From contig NZ_JANBBE010000002.1 of NCBI RefSeq assembly GCF_024648825.1, positions 372,001-436,000 on the forward strand: a stretch of DNA of 64,000 bases, in the 5' to 3' direction. Source of the stretch: Lentzea californiensis (lineage in GTDB: Bacteria > Actinomycetota > Actinomycetes > Mycobacteriales > Pseudonocardiaceae). The translations under genes were made by a program, and so were the position numbers. Below the pieces are notes generated by a model that worked only from the letters and a program-made list of their open reading frames with translations, was not told where the DNA came from and did no database searches. How positions within the stretch are numbered: position 1 is the first letter of the stretch; every line of letters starts with the position of its first letter. Positions 37,370 through 47,882 of this stretch are shown one piece after another.

Positions 37370-38788
37370 GTGTCCGAGAGACATCCACAGTCCGTTGCGG
37401 AACAATCACAACCGATGCTCCGCCGACTGCTCGTCATCACCGTTCCGCTGCTCGTCGCCCTGGTCGCGGCGCTCGGCATCCCCTTGGCGTCCGCAGTCGT
37501 GCAGCGTGAGACCCAGACGACCTACCTCGACCGCCTCAGCGACGCGAGCAGGTTCGCGGCGCTCGGCGAGAGCGCGTTGCAGTCGGACCGGCTGGAGGCG
37601 CTGAGCCAGGAGATCCAGCGCTACGACACCCTCTACGACATCCCGGTCGCCCTGGTCAGCGCCGACAAGCGGATCCTGCTGGCGTCACGGCAGGGGTTCG
37701 ACCCCAGCAACGACCGCGAGGTCCTGAAGTCGCTCAACACGGCGCTGAACGGCGGCGTGCGGCCCGAGCCCGAGTACACGGGCTGGCCGTGGCGCACCGG
37801 GCCGATGGTCGTCGTCGAGCCGGTCGGGCGGGACAGCGAGGTGGTGGCCGCGGTCGTCACCATCTCGCAGACGGGGGGCCTGCGGACCGAGGTGCTGCGG
37901 CAGTGGGGGCTGATGGCGCTGGCCGGGCTCGCGCCGATGCTGGCCGTGGTCGCCGCCGCCTGGCCCATGTCGCGGTGGGTGCTCAGGCCGGTCGGCAGGC
38001 TCGACGAGGCCACCGCCGCCGTGGCCGCGGGCAACCTCGACGTGCGGGCGGACGAGGTCGGCGGGCCGCAGGAGCTCCGACGGCTCGCGCGCAGCTTCAA
38101 CACCATGGTCGACGTCGTCGGCAAGGCCCTGAACAGGCAGAAGGCGTTCGTGGCCGACGCGTCGCACCAGCTGCGGAACCCGCTGGCGAGCCTGCGGCTG
38201 GCCGTGGACAACCTCGAACCGCACGTGGAGGGCGAGCTCGCGCGGGAAGCGCACCAGATCGCGGTCGAGGAGGCCGAGGAGATGGGGCGCGTGCTCGACA
38301 CGCTGCTCGCCGCGACCAGGCTCGACAGCGCGCGGCAGACCGAGCCCGTCGAGATCGACCAGCTGCTCGCGACGCACCGGGCGGCCTGGCAGGCGCTCGC
38401 GAGCCGGTCCGGTGTCACGCTGAGGATCGACGTGCCGGCGGGCCTCACCATGCAGGAACCGCCCGGCGGCCTCGGCAGCGTGCTCGACGAGCTCGTCAGC
38501 AACGCCTTCCGGCTCGCCAACGCCACCGAGGTCACGATCACCGGCGAGCACGGTGAGCTGCACGTCGTCGACAACGGCGACGGCCTGAGCCCCGAGGAGC
38601 GCGAGCTCGCGCTGCAGCGGTTCTGGCGCGCCACCAAGCACCAGAACATCGCGGGCACCGGGATGGGGCTCGCGATCTGCGCCGAGCTGATCGAATCGGC
38701 CGGTGGCACGCTCACCCTGCACGACGCGGATCCGGGACTGGACGTGAAGGTCGCCCTCAGCGCTTCACGGAACGGAACCAGCGCATAG
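37370..38788 (+). CDS. Sensor histidine kinase
   Basis: This 472-residue membrane kinase has a first helix at about 18-42, an extracytoplasmic sensor domain of about 130 residues, a second helix at about 178-200, a HAMP domain (200-250) and a dimerisation box with H266 (DASHQLRNPLASLR). Its ATPase has N (ELVSNAFRLA), G1 (DNGDGLSPEE) and G2 (GTGMGLAICAE) boxes. ATG 37415 (MLRRLL) is an alternative start that removes 15 polar residues. Its 3' end overlaps the convergent TAXI gene by 32 bases. Confidence 0.92.
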   Translation: MSERHPQSVAEQSQPMLRRLLVITVPLLVALVAALGIPLASAVVQRETQTTYLDRLSDASRFAALGESALQSDRLEALSQEIQRYDTLYDIPVALVSADKRILLASRQGFDPSNDREVLKSLNTALNGGVRPEPEYTGWPWRTGPMVVVEPVGRDSEVVAAVVTISQTGGLRTEVLRQWGLMALAGLAPMLAVVAAAWPMSRWVLRPVGRLDEATAAVAAGNLDVRADEVGGPQELRRLARSFNTMVDVVGKALNRQKAFVADASHQLRNPLASLRLAVDNLEPHVEGELAREAHQIAVEEAEEMGRVLDTLLAATRLDSARQTEPVEIDQLLATHRAAWQALASRSGVTLRIDVPAGLTMQEPPGGLGSVLDELVSNAFRLANATEVTITGEHGELHVVDNGDGLSPEERELALQRFWRATKHQNIAGTGMGLAICAELIESAGGTLTLHDADPGLDVKVALSASRNGTSA

Positions 38789-39656
38789 CGCCGTCGTGCA
38801 GCGGCACGAGGCCGGTCGCGATGCCGGTGCGGACGTTTATCCGCGACGCCTCCGGGTGGCCCTCGACGATCCGCGCGGTCTCGGTGAACACCGTGCGCGT
38901 CACGACCTCCACGACGTCCGCGCTCAGCGACTCACGCGCCAGCAGCAGGTTCGGCACCGCGAACGTCTGGTTCGCCGCCACGCCCTCGTAGGTGGTGCTG
39001 GGGATCGTCGCCGGGATGTAGGGGCCCTTGTACTTCTCGGCGAGCCTGACCGCTTCCTGCGGGATGTTGACCAGCCGCACGTCGCCCTGCAGGTCGGTGA
39101 TCGCGGGCGTCGGGATGCCGGTCAGCGCCAGCATCGCGTCCAGCGACCCGTCCGCGACGCGGCGGGACGCCTCGGCGTGCGCCATGCGTTCGTCCAATGC
39201 GGACAACCCGAAGAACTCCAGCATCCGCTTGGCGGTGAACTCCGTGCCGGAACCGATGGGACCCAACGAGATGCGCTTGCCCGCGAGATCGCCGAAGGCG
39301 TGGACCGGTGACCCCGCCGGGACCGCGATCTGCATGAAGCTGTCGTAGAGCCGGCCGACCGCGCGGACGCTCTGCGGGTCGTCGATGGGGTCCAAAGAGG
39401 ACAGCGCGAGCTGGGCCTCACCCGAGCGCAGCAGCTGGAGGTTCTCGACCGATGCGGCCGTCGGGATGGCGGTGACCTTCGTGCCGGGCAACTGCTCCGC
39501 CAGCGCGGCCGCCAGGGCCCCGCCGACCTCGCGGAACACCGCGCCCTCGGGACCGGTCGCGAGCACCAGCTCAGCGGGTGCCTCGACCCTGCGCGGGGTG
39601 CACCCGGCAAGAGCCAGTCCGGCCCCTAGCAGAAGCGTGCGACGGCTGAGCGACAC
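38757..39656 (-). CDS. TAXI family solute-binding lipoprotein
   Basis: This 299-residue lipoprotein has twin-arginine-like SRRTLLLGAGLALAGC with a lipobox Cys near residue 19. The mature part has the TAXI pattern: ATGPEGAVFREVGGALAAALAEQLPGTKV, the AASVENLQLLRSGEAQLALSS segment (key part quoted) and KRISLGPIGSGTEF. TAXI proteins bind glutamate or dicarboxylates for TRAP transporters. No TRAP permease is here. It lies between a histidine kinase and a DctA-like symporter, so it may serve as a ligand receptor for the kinase. Confidence 0.85.
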   Translation of the reverse strand: MSLSRRTLLLGAGLALAGCTPRRVEAPAELVLATGPEGAVFREVGGALAAALAEQLPGTKVTAIPTAASVENLQLLRSGEAQLALSSLDPIDDPQSVRAVGRLYDSFMQIAVPAGSPVHAFGDLAGKRISLGPIGSGTEFTAKRMLEFFGLSALDERMAHAEASRRVADGSLDAMLALTGIPTPAITDLQGDVRLVNIPQEAVRLAEKYKGPYIPATIPSTTYEGVAANQTFAVPNLLLARESLSADVVEVVTRTVFTETARIVEGHPEASRINVRTGIATGLVPLHDGAMRWFRSVKR

Positions 39657-39766
39657 CGATGAAGCCTAGCTGTTACGTCAGGGCTGTCTGAAGTTTCCTC
39701 AGGTCGGCTTGTCGGGTCAGGTGGCGCGGCTCACTCTCTGTCCAACACGTAGTTCAAGGAGGAACA

Positions 39767-41128
39767 GTGGCCACCACGACCACAGGGCGCAAACCGATCT
39801 ACAAGCACCTCTACTTCTGGGTGCTGGTCTCCATCGTGCTGGGCGCTGCCGTCGGCTTCCTGTTCCCCAAACAGGCGTCCGAGATGAAGTGGCTCGCCGA
39901 CCTGTTCGTGAACCTCGTGAAGGTCGTCATCGCGCCGACCATCTTCGCGACGATCATCGTCGGCATCGCGGGCCTCGGCAACCTCGCCAAGGCGGGCGGG
40001 CTCGCGCTCAAGACGATCCTCTACTTCACCGCGATGACCACGGTGGCGCTCGCCATCGGTCTCATCGTCGTGAACATCGTGCAGCCGGGTCACCACGGCG
40101 GCGACATCGCGCTCAACGCGAGCCAGGCCGACGCGACGCTGAAGTCCGCCTCGACCGCGGAGACGGGCATCACCGGCTTCATCCTGAGCCTGGTGCCCAA
40201 GTCGTTCGTCAGCGCGTTCACCGACGGCCAGCTGATCCAGGTGCTCGTGGTCGCCATCCTCGTGGCCGTCGCGGTCGCCGGCATGGGTGAGCGCGGCGTC
40301 AAGGTCGTCTCCGCGATGGAGACGCTCTCCAAGGTGATGTTCGGCATCATCAAGATCGTCATGTACGTCGCGCCGATCGGTGCCTTCGGCGGCATCGCCT
40401 ACACCGTCGGCAAGTTCGGCGGCAGCGTGCTCGGCAAGCTGCTGTGGCTGATGGGCTCGTTCTACGCCACCTGCATCCTGTTCGTCATCGTGGTGCTCGG
40501 CCTGGTCGCCAAGTTCGCGGGCTTCAGCCTCTTCAAGTTCCTGCGCTACATCAAGGACGAGATCCTGATCGTGCTCGGCACCTCGTCGTCCGAGTCCGTG
40601 CTGCCGCGCATGATGGTCAAGCTGGAGGCGGCGGGCGCCCAGAAGTCGGTCGTCGGCCTCACCATCCCGACCGGGTACTCGTTCAACCTCGACGGCACCT
40701 GCATCTACCTGACCATGGGCGCGATCTTCATCGCCCAGGCCACCGGCAACGACGTGTCGATCGGCGTCCAGATCGGCCTGCTGCTCTTCATGCTGATCGC
40801 GTCGAAGGGCGCGGCGGGCGTCACCGGCGCCGGCCTGGTCACCCTGGCCGCCTCGCTGCAGGCCTTCGAGGCCCACTCGGCCATCCCCGCGGTCGGCATC
40901 GCGCTGATCGTCGGCATCGACCGCTTCATGTCCGAGGCCCGCGCCATCACGAACGTGATCGGCAACGGTGTCGGGTCGCTCGTGGTCGCCGCCTGGCAGA
41001 AGGGCCTCGACAAGGAGCGCCTGACGTACGTCCTCAACAACCCGGACAGCGTCGACGTCGACGACCTGCTGGCCCAGCAGACCGGCGCCGAGGGCGAGGA
41101 CAAGAAGGAGCCGGTCGCGGCTCACTGA
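39767..41128 (+). CDS. Dicarboxylate/amino acid:cation symporter (DctA/GltP-like)
   Basis: This 453-residue DAACS-family carrier has eight helices and two re-entrant loops. The serine-rich loop reads GTSSSESVLPRMM, and the second signature PTGYSFNLDGTCIYLTMGAIF is partly quoted (PTGYSFNLDG). These mark C4-dicarboxylate and glutamate symporters; the DctA type is likely. The GTG is preceded by AAGGAGG at ideal spacing. It follows the divergent TAXI gene and is ended by a strong hairpin. Confidence 0.9.
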   Translation: MATTTTGRKPIYKHLYFWVLVSIVLGAAVGFLFPKQASEMKWLADLFVNLVKVVIAPTIFATIIVGIAGLGNLAKAGGLALKTILYFTAMTTVALAIGLIVVNIVQPGHHGGDIALNASQADATLKSASTAETGITGFILSLVPKSFVSAFTDGQLIQVLVVAILVAVAVAGMGERGVKVVSAMETLSKVMFGIIKIVMYVAPIGAFGGIAYTVGKFGGSVLGKLLWLMGSFYATCILFVIVVLGLVAKFAGFSLFKFLRYIKDEILIVLGTSSSESVLPRMMVKLEAAGAQKSVVGLTIPTGYSFNLDGTCIYLTMGAIFIAQATGNDVSIGVQIGLLLFMLIASKGAAGVTGAGLVTLAASLQAFEAHSAIPAVGIALIVGIDRFMSEARAITNVIGNGVGSLVVAAWQKGLDKERLTYVLNNPDSVDVDDLLAQQTGAEGEDKKEPVAAH

Positions 41129-41136
41129 GGACGTCC

Positions 41137-41170
41137 GTGGCCGGAGGCGACTCTTCCCGCCTCCGGCCAC
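41137..41170 (+). terminator. Terminator hairpin of the symporter gene
   Basis: GTGGCCGGAGGCG and CGCCTCCGGCCAC form a perfect 13-bp stem with an 8-base loop, 9 bases after the stop codon. There is no U-run, as is common in actinomycetes. Confidence 0.7.
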
Positions 41171-41352
41171 GAGACCTCAGACCTCCATGTATGCCGAGGT
41201 CCCGCTCTCCCCGCATGCGGCGCGGGGTGAACGGGGCCTCGGTCTCGTTTGGCAGGGAACAATCCCGCTCTGCCCGAATGGACGGCGCCCGCTCGACTCC
41301 GACTGGAGGAGGTGAGCGTCCGCTAACTGGGACGGCAGGCGGCTGAACAGCC
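41170..41352 (+). ncRNA. Candidate structured RNA upstream of gltB
   Basis: The segment can fold into four successive hairpins. First, CCGAGGTCCCG pairs with CGGGGCCTCGG around an inner CCCCGC/GCGGGG stem, closed outside by CGAGACC/GGTCTCG. Second, GGCAGGGA pairs with TCCCGCTCTGCC. Third, GCTC/GAGC encloses CTCC/GGAG, flanked by GGACG/CGTCC. Fourth is GGCT-GAAC-AGCC. Unpaired GTGAAC, GGGAAC and GCTAAC strings recall riboswitch cores, but no known family fits in order. It may be a separate small RNA or part of a long gltB leader. Confidence 0.35.
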
Positions 41353-41430
41353 AAAACATGTCAGTACCCGGCTCATCCACTGGCAAACCGGGAATGTCGC
41401 GCAACTCTCATCGAGCTGGCCGAAGTTGAA

Positions 41431-41463
41431 CGTTCGGTTACGCTTACCCGGCTGTAACGAACG
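41431..41463. promoter_or_regulatory. Inverted repeat in the gltB upstream region
   Basis: CGTTCGGTTAC and GTAACGAACG form 10 matched positions with one extra base in the left arm, separated by 12 bases. The GTTAC/GTAAC half-sites loosely resemble GlnR-type boxes, but the full GlnR pattern is not met. It is a candidate site for nitrogen control of gltBD. Confidence 0.35.
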
Positions 41464-41671
41464 CCGACGTTGGCCGCAATGTCGTTCTCCGGTCGGGAAT
41501 CGTTACAGTTCCATGACCTAGATCACCCATTGGCGGGTGTCCCTGGGTTTCGCGGCTGTTAAAGTCGCGTCAACACGCGGGCCATCGTCGTCCCGTGCTC
41601 CCACCTGTTGGTTCGAGGTCTGAGCACGAGGACTTTGTTCTTTAGCGAGGACGACGAAGGAGGTCTGCGCA

Positions 41672-44600
41672 GTGATCTTCTCCGCCATCCCCGGCCCCCA
41701 GGGTCTCTACGACCCGGCTGATGAGCGCGACGCGTGCGGCGTCGCCATGGTGGCCGACATCCAGGGCCGGCGTTCCCACGGCATCGTGAGCGATGCCTTG
41801 ACAGCGCTGGCGAACCTGGAGCACCGAGGCGCCGCCGGCGCCGAGCCCACGTCGGGCGACGGTGCTGGCATTCTTTTGCAGCTGCCGGACGAGTTCCTGC
41901 GTGCTGTGGTCGAGTTCGAGCTCCCGGAACGCGACCATTACGCGGCGGGAATCGCTTTCCTGCCGTTTGAACCCGAAGAACGCGTCACCGCGATGCAGGA
42001 GATCGAACGCATCGCCGAGCAGGAGAACCTCGTGGTTCTCGGCTGGCGCGACGTTCCGGTCGATCCTGAGACGGCCGATGTCGGCCCGACCGCGATGTCG
42101 GTGGCGCCGCACTTCGCGCAGTTGTTCGTGAAGGGCACGCGGGACGAGGCCGGGATCGCCCTGGACCGCCTGGCGTTCTGCCTGCGCAAGCGGGTCGAGC
42201 ACGAGGGCAGCGTCTACTTCCCGTCGCTGTCGGCGCGCACGATCGTCTACAAGGGAATGCTGACGACCGCGCAGCTGCCGGCGTTCTTCCCCGACCTGCA
42301 CGACGAGCGCCTGTACTCGGCGATCGCGCTGGTGCACAGTCGTTTCTCCACGAACACCTTCCCCTCGTGGCCGCTCGCGCACCCGTTCCGGTTCGTCGCG
42401 CACAACGGTGAGATCAACACCGTCCGCGGCAACCGCAACCGCATGCGGGCCCGCGAGGCGTTGCTGGACAGCGAACTCATCCCGGGCGACCTCGCCCGGC
42501 TGTTCCCGATCTGCAACCCGGACGGCTCGGACTCGGCGTCGTTCGACGAGGTGCTGGAGCTGTTGCACCTCGGCGGCCGCAGCCTCCCGCACGCGGTGCT
42601 GATGATGATCCCGGAGGCGTGGGAGAACCACGCCACGATGGACCCGAAGCGCCGCGCGTTCTACCAGTTCCACGCGTCGCTGATGGAGCCGTGGGACGGC
42701 CCGGCCTGTGTCACGTTCACCGACGGTGAGCTCGTCGGCGCGGTGCTCGACCGCAACGGCCTGCGTCCCGCCCGCTGGTGGCAGACCGCCGACGGCCGCG
42801 TCGTGCTGGCATCCGAGACCGGTGTGCTCGACGTGCCGTCCGACCAGGTCGTCGCGAAGGGCCGCCTGCAGCCCGGCCGCATGTTCCTCGTGGACACCAC
42901 GCAGGGCCGCATCATCGACGACGAGGAGTTCAAGTCGTCGCTGGCCTCGGAGTCGCCCTACGACGAGTGGCTGCACGCCGGCCTGCTCGACCTGGCCGAC
43001 CTGCAGGACCGCGAGCACGTGGTGCAGAGCCACGAGTCCGTCGTGCGCCGCCAGCTCACCTTCGGCTACACCGAGGAGGAGCTGCGGATCCTGCTCACGC
43101 CCATGTCGATCATGGGCATGGAGCCGCTGGCCTCGATGGGCACGGACACCCCGGTCGCGGCGCTCAGCCAGCGCTCCCGGCTGCTCTACGACTACTTCGT
43201 GCAGAACTTCGCGCAGGTCACGAACCCGCCGCTGGACGCGATCCGCGAGGAGATCGTCACGTCCGTCAAGCGCGTGATGGGCCCCGAGCAGAACCTGCTC
43301 GACCCCGGCCCCGTCTCGTGCCGCCACGTGACGCTCGACTACCCGGTCATCGACAACGACGAGCTCGCCAAGCTCATCCACATCAACGACGACGGCGACC
43401 TGCCGGGCTTCGCCTGCACCGTCCTGTCCGGACTGTACGAAGTGGATGGTGGGGGCGAGGCGCTCACGGCCGCGATCGAGCGCGTGCGCCGCGAGGCGTC
43501 GGAGGCCATCGCGAACGGCGCTCGCACGCTCGTCCTGAGCGACCGCGACTCCGACCACCGCATGGCGCCGATCCCGTCGCTGCTGCTCGTCTCCTCGGTG
43601 CACCACCACCTGGTGCGCACCAAGGAACGTCTGCGCGTCGCGCTCGTCGTCGAGTCCGGTGACTGCCGCGAGGTCCACCACGTCGCCGCGCTGCTGAGCT
43701 ACGGCGCCGCCGCGGTGAACCCGTACCTCGCGTTCGAGACGATCGAGGACCTGATCAGCCAGGGCGCCATCACCGGCGTGCCCGCGCACAAGGCCGTGCG
43801 CAACTACGTCAAGGCGCTCGTCAAGGGCGTCCTGAAGATCATGTCGAAGATGGGCATCTCGACCGTCGGCGCCTACACCGCGGCGCAGATCTTCGAGGCG
43901 GTCGGCCTGTCGAACGACCTGCTGGACGAGTACTTCACCGGCACGCAGTCGAAGCTCGGCGGCGCCGGCCTGGAGGTGCTCGCCGAAGAGGTGGCGGTGC
44001 GCCACCGCCGCGCGTACCCGGACAACCCCACCGACCGCGCGCACCGCAGGCTCGAAGTGGGCGGCGAGTACTCGTACCGCCGCGAAGGCGAGCTGCACCT
44101 GTTCACGCCGGAGACGGTGTTCCTGTTGCAGCACGCCACGAAGACGCGCAAGGAGGACGTCTTCCGCCAGTACACGGCGGAGGTCGAGCGCATCTCCCGG
44201 CAGGGCGGCACGTTGCGCGGTCTGTTCAAGTTCCGGGGCGAGGGCCGCACGCCGATCCCGATCGACGAGGTCGAGCCCGTCAGCTCGATCGTCAAGCGCT
44301 TCAACACCGGCGCCATGTCGTACGGCTCGATCTCGGCCGAGGCGCACGAGACCCTCGCCATCGCGATGAACCGCCTCGGCGGTCGCTCGAACAGCGGTGA
44401 GGGCGGCGAGGACCGCGAGCGCCTGTACGACCCGGAGCGCCGTTCCGCGGTCAAGCAGGTCGCGAGTGGACGGTTCGGCGTCACGAGCGAGTACCTCGTG
44501 AACTCCACGGACATCCAGATCAAGATGGCGCAGGGCGCGAAGCCCGGCGAGGGCGGCCAGCTGCCCGGCTTCAAGGTCTACCCGTGGGTCGCGCGCACCC

Positions 44601-46195
44601 GGCACTCCACGCCGGGTGTCGGCCTGATCTCGCCGCCGCCGCACCACGACATCTACTCGATCGAGGACCTGGCGCAACTCATCCACGATCTGAAGAACGC
44701 GAACGAGCAGGCGCGGGTTCACGTGAAGCTCGTCTCGTCGATCGGTGTCGGCACGGTCGCCGCCGGTGTGGCCAAGGCCCACGCGGACGTCGTGCTGATC
44801 TCCGGCTACGACGGCGGCACCGGTGCTTCGCCGATGAACTCGCTGAAGCACGCCGGGACGCCGTGGGAGATCGGCCTCGCCGAGACCCAGCAGACGTTGC
44901 TGCTCAACGGCTTGCGCGACCGCATCACCGTCCAGGTCGACGGCGCGATGCGCACCGGCCGCGACGTCGTGGTCGCGGCTCTGCTCGGCGCCGAGGAGTT
45001 CGGCTTCGCCACGGCACCGCTGATCGTCGCGGGCTGCGTGATGATGCGCGTCTGCCACCTGGACACGTGCCCGGTCGGCGTCGCCACGCAGAACCCCGAC
45101 CTGCGCGCCCGCTACACCGGTCAGGCCGACCACGTCGTGAACTTCTTCGAGTTCATCGCGCAGGAGGCTCGCGAGATCCTCGCCGAGCTGGGCTTCCGCA
45201 CGATCGACGAGGCCGTCGGTCACGCGGAGCTGCTCGACAAGGACGACGCGATCGAGCACTGGAAGACCGCGGGCCTGAACCTGGACCCCGTCTTCGAGGT
45301 GCCGGAGACCCCGTACCCCACGGCGAAGCGCAAGATCCGCGACCAGGACCACGGCCTCGACAAGGCCCTGGACCGCACCCTGATCCAGCTCGCCGAGGCG
45401 GCGCTGGAGGACGCGCACCAGGTCACCCTGGAACTGCCCGTCCGCAACGTCAACCGCACGGTCGGCACGCTGCTCGGCGCCGAGGTCACCCGCCGCTTCG
45501 GCGGCGAGGGCCTGGAGGACGACACGATCCGGGTCAAGCTGACCGGGTCGGCGGGCCAGTCGCTCGGCGCGTTCCTGCCGCGCGGCATCACGCTGGAGAT
45601 GGTCGGCGACGCGAACGACTACGTCGGCAAGGGCCTGTCCGGCGGGCGGATCATCGTCCGTCCGCACGACGACGCGCCGTTCCGCGCCGAGGACCAGGTG
45701 ATCGCGGGCAACGTGATCGGCTACGGCGCCACGTCCGGTGAGATCTTCCTGCGCGGCCGGGTCGGCGAACGCTTCTGCGTCCGCAACTCCGGCGCGCTGC
45801 TGGTGGCGGAGGGCGTGGGCGACCACGCGTTCGAATACATGACCGGTGGCCGGGCAGTGGTGCTCGGGCCGACCGGGCGCAACGTCGCGGCCGGCATGTC
45901 CGGTGGCATCGCGTACGTGCTCGACCTGGATCCCCTGTCGGTGAACCAGGAGATGGTGAATCTGCAGCGCCTCAGCGCCGAGGACCTGCGTTGGCTCAAG
46001 GACGCCGTCACCAAGCACCACAAGGCGACTGGTTCTGCCGTCGCCGCGTCGCTGCTCGGTGACTGGACCCGCCGGGCCGGTGCGTTCACGAAGGTCATGC
46101 CCGGTGACTACCAGCGCGTTCTCGAGGCCATGCGCCTCGCCCGCGCCGAGGGCCGGGACGTTGACGCGGCTGTCATGGAGGCGTCTCGTGGCTGA
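41672..46195 (+). CDS. gltB: Glutamate synthase, large subunit
   Basis: This 1507-residue enzyme makes two glutamates from glutamine and 2-oxoglutarate with GltD. The N-terminal class-II amidotransferase has its catalytic Cys at position 22 ([10 protein letters not shown]), so the first 21 residues are a propeptide. The central and FMN-binding domains contain [15 protein letters not shown] and the GGTGASP loop. The 3Fe-4S cluster segment is [13 protein letters not shown]. The C-terminal GXGXG beta-helix domain carries [17 protein letters not shown]. The GTG follows GAAGGAGGT. The gene overlaps gltD by 8 bases. Confidence 0.97.
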   Translation: MIFSAIPGPQGLYDPADERDACGVAMVADIQGRRSHGIVSDALTALANLEHRGAAGAEPTSGDGAGILLQLPDEFLRAVVEFELPERDHYAAGIAFLPFEPEERVTAMQEIERIAEQENLVVLGWRDVPVDPETADVGPTAMSVAPHFAQLFVKGTRDEAGIALDRLAFCLRKRVEHEGSVYFPSLSARTIVYKGMLTTAQLPAFFPDLHDERLYSAIALVHSRFSTNTFPSWPLAHPFRFVAHNGEINTVRGNRNRMRAREALLDSELIPGDLARLFPICNPDGSDSASFDEVLELLHLGGRSLPHAVLMMIPEAWENHATMDPKRRAFYQFHASLMEPWDGPACVTFTDGELVGAVLDRNGLRPARWWQTADGRVVLASETGVLDVPSDQVVAKGRLQPGRMFLVDTTQGRIIDDEEFKSSLASESPYDEWLHAGLLDLADLQDREHVVQSHESVVRRQLTFGYTEEELRILLTPMSIMGMEPLASMGTDTPVAALSQRSRLLYDYFVQNFAQVTNPPLDAIREEIVTSVKRVMGPEQNLLDPGPVSCRHVTLDYPVIDNDELAKLIHINDDGDLPGFACTVLSGLYEVDGGGEALTAAIERVRREASEAIANGARTLVLSDRDSDHRMAPIPSLLLVSSVHHHLVRTKERLRVALVVESGDCREVHHVAALLSYGAAAVNPYLAFETIEDLISQGAITGVPAHKAVRNYVKALVKGVLKIMSKMGISTVGAYTAAQIFEAVGLSNDLLDEYFTGTQSKLGGAGLEVLAEEVAVRHRRAYPDNPTDRAHRRLEVGGEYSYRREGELHLFTPETVFLLQHATKTRKEDVFRQYTAEVERISRQGGTLRGLFKFRGEGRTPIPIDEVEPVSSIVKRFNTGAMSYGSISAEAHETLAIAMNRLGGRSNSGEGGEDRERLYDPERRSAVKQVASGRFGVTSEYLVNSTDIQIKMAQGAKPGEGGQLPGFKVYPWVARTRHSTPGVGLISPPPHHDIYSIEDLAQLIHDLKNANEQARVHVKLVSSIGVGTVAAGVAKAHADVVLISGYDGGTGASPMNSLKHAGTPWEIGLAETQQTLLLNGLRDRITVQVDGAMRTGRDVVVAALLGAEEFGFATAPLIVAGCVMMRVCHLDTCPVGVATQNPDLRARYTGQADHVVNFFEFIAQEAREILAELGFRTIDEAVGHAELLDKDDAIEHWKTAGLNLDPVFEVPETPYPTAKRKIRDQDHGLDKALDRTLIQLAEAALEDAHQVTLELPVRNVNRTVGTLLGAEVTRRFGGEGLEDDTIRVKLTGSAGQSLGAFLPRGITLEMVGDANDYVGKGLSGGRIIVRPHDDAPFRAEDQVIAGNVIGYGATSGEIFLRGRVGERFCVRNSGALLVAEGVGDHAFEYMTGGRAVVLGPTGRNVAAGMSGGIAYVLDLDPLSVNQEMVNLQRLSAEDLRWLKDAVTKHHKATGSAVAASLLGDWTRRAGAFTKVMPGDYQRVLEAMRLARAEGRDVDAAVMEASRG

Positions 46196-47693
46196 TCCAC
46201 AGGGATTCATGAAGTACACCCGGTCCGACGCGCCGAAGCGTCCGAAGCCGGAACGGTTGCAGGACTGGAACGAGGTCTACCTCCACGAGGACCCCGTCGA
46301 GCGCAACAACGCCGTGCGCACGCAGGCCACGCGGTGCATGGACTGCGGCATTCCCTTCTGCCACAGCGGAACGGCGGGTTGTCCGCTCGGGAACCTGATC
46401 CCCGAGTGGAACGACCTGGTGCGCCGCGGCGACTGGGAGCTCGCCTCGGACCGGTTGCACGCCACCAACAACTTCCCGGAGTTCACGGGTCGTCTGTGCC
46501 CGGCACCGTGTGAGGCCGCCTGCGTGCTGTCGATCTCGCACGACGCCGGTGGTGCCGTCGCGATCAAGCGGGTCGAGGAGACCATCGCGGACGTCTCGTG
46601 GGAGAACGGCTACGTGCAGCCGGCCCAGGCGACGGTGTCCTCCGGCAAGCGCGTCGCGATCGTCGGTTCCGGCCCCGCCGGACTCGCCGCCGCGCAGCAG
46701 CTGACCCGCGCGGGCCACGAGGTCGTGGTGTACGAGCGGGACGACCGGCTCGGTGGCCTGCTGCGGTACGGCATCCCCGAGTTCAAGATGGAGAAGAAGG
46801 TCCTCGACCGGCGCCTGTCGCAGCTTCGCCGCGAGGGCACCAAGTTCGTCACCGGCTGCGAGGTCGGCGTCGACATCACCGTCGAGGAGCTGCGCTCCCA
46901 GTTCGACTCGGTCGTGCTCGCCGTGGGCGCGCTGCGGGGCCGTGACGACAAGACGACTCCGGGGCGTGAGCTCCAGGGCGTGCACCTCGCGATGGACCAC
47001 CTGGTCCCCGCGAACCGCGCCGTCGAAGGCGACGGCCCGGCCGCGATCTCGGCCGAGGGCAAGCACGTCATCGTCATCGGCGGTGGCGACACCGGCGCCG
47101 ACTGCTACGGCACCGCGACCCGCCAGGGCGCGCTGTCCGTGACGCAGCTCGACCAGTACCCGATGCCGCCGTCGGTCCGCGACGACGACCGTTCGCCTTG
47201 GCCGGTGTGGCCGCACATCCTGCGCACGTACCCCGCGCACGAGGAGGCCGGCGAACGCCGCTTCACCGTGGCGGTCAAGCGTTTCGTGGGCGACGACGAC
47301 GGCCACGTGCGCTTCATCGAGCTGCAGCAGGTGCGCGTCGAGAAGGACTCGTCCGGCCGCCGTTCCGTGGTGCCGCTGACCGACGAGGTCGAGGTGCTGC
47401 CCGCGGACATGGTCCTGCTGGCGATCGGCTTCGAGGGCGTCGAGCACATGCGGTTGCTCGACGACCTGGGCATCTCCCTGACGCAGCGCGGCACGATCTC
47501 GTGCGGCTCCGACTGGCAGACGACCGCGCCCGGCGTGTTCGTCTGCGGCGACGCCCACCGCGGCGCTTCGCTCGTGGTGTGGGCGATCGCGGAGGGGCGG
47601 TCCGTGGCGAACGCCGTGGACAGCTTCCTCACGGGTTCCTCGAACCTGCCTTCGCCGGTGATCCCGAACCAGCTTCCGCTCGCTGTGGTCTGA
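46188..47693 (+). CDS. gltD: Glutamate synthase, small subunit
   Basis: This 501-residue NADPH-oxidising subunit feeds electrons to GltB. N-terminal cysteines for two 4Fe-4S clusters are in [20 protein letters not shown] and [12 protein letters not shown]. The FAD motif is [17 protein letters not shown], the NADPH motif is [17 protein letters not shown], and the second FAD motif lies near the end ([20 protein letters not shown]). The GTG at 46188 overlaps the gltB stop by 8 bases. Confidence 0.96.
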   Translation: MADPQGFMKYTRSDAPKRPKPERLQDWNEVYLHEDPVERNNAVRTQATRCMDCGIPFCHSGTAGCPLGNLIPEWNDLVRRGDWELASDRLHATNNFPEFTGRLCPAPCEAACVLSISHDAGGAVAIKRVEETIADVSWENGYVQPAQATVSSGKRVAIVGSGPAGLAAAQQLTRAGHEVVVYERDDRLGGLLRYGIPEFKMEKKVLDRRLSQLRREGTKFVTGCEVGVDITVEELRSQFDSVVLAVGALRGRDDKTTPGRELQGVHLAMDHLVPANRAVEGDGPAAISAEGKHVIVIGGGDTGADCYGTATRQGALSVTQLDQYPMPPSVRDDDRSPWPVWPHILRTYPAHEEAGERRFTVAVKRFVGDDDGHVRFIELQQVRVEKDSSGRRSVVPLTDEVEVLPADMVLLAIGFEGVEHMRLLDDLGISLTQRGTISCGSDWQTTAPGVFVCGDAHRGASLVVWAIAEGRSVANAVDSFLTGSSNLPSPVIPNQLPLAVV

Positions 47694-47724
47694 CAACGGC
47701 GTCCGGCCTGCGGGGAGCAGCATG

Positions 47725-47772
47725 AACGCCCCGCGCGACAACGAAGTCGCGCGGGGCGTTCGCCTTTCTTCA
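47725..47772 (+). terminator. Terminator of gltBD
   Basis: AACGCCCCGCGCGAC and GTCGCGCGGGGCGTT form a perfect 15-bp stem with loop AACGAA, followed by CGCCTTTCTT. It begins 31 bases after the gltD stop. Confidence 0.85.
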
Positions 47773-47783
47773 GGGTCGGGCAC

Positions 47784-47882
47784 ATGTGGCCGATCCAGGG
47801 CGAGTTCAGGGGTGCCCCGGTGGAAGAGGCCGTGCCCGCGTTCTGGGACCTGGTGGAGGAGAAGTTCGGCATCACCCGCTAG
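47784..47882 (+). CDS. 32-residue remnant or small ORF after gltBD
   Basis: The frame reads MWPIQGEFRGAPVEEAVPAF and ends WDLVEEKFGITR. Codon choice is typical of the genome (G/C at third positions), which suggests a remnant of the 3' end of a lost gene or a genuine small protein. No start signal is convincing. It overlaps the end of the convergent TIR gene by 11 bases. Confidence 0.3.
   Translation: MWPIQGEFRGAPVEEAVPAFWDLVEEKFGITR

Larger units (their letters stand above)
41129..41671. other. 543-bp gap upstream of gltB with terminator, structured segment and palindrome
   Basis: From left to right this gap holds the terminator hairpin of the symporter gene (41137-41170) and four consecutive hairpins (41170-41352). 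Next comes a CCCGG...CCGGG pair (about 41366-41395) and the inverted repeat around GTTAC...GTAAC (41431-41463). TTAAAGT near 41558 could be a -10 for gltB. No protein-coding frame of coding character was seen. Confidence 0.5.

Noticed and set aside
41170..41352. c-di-AMP (ydaO) riboswitch
   Set aside because: Some short strings are similar, but their order differs from the ydaO consensus, and gltB is not a usual target.
41431..41463. GlnR box for gltB
   Set aside because: Only the GTTAC/GTAAC half-sites are present. The full spaced GlnR pattern is not met, so it is recorded only as an inverted repeat.
41642..46219. 1525-codon open frame antisense to gltB
   Set aside because: It has low-complexity Arg/Val/Asp/Leu-rich composition with no domain signature. 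It mirrors the GltB codon pattern.
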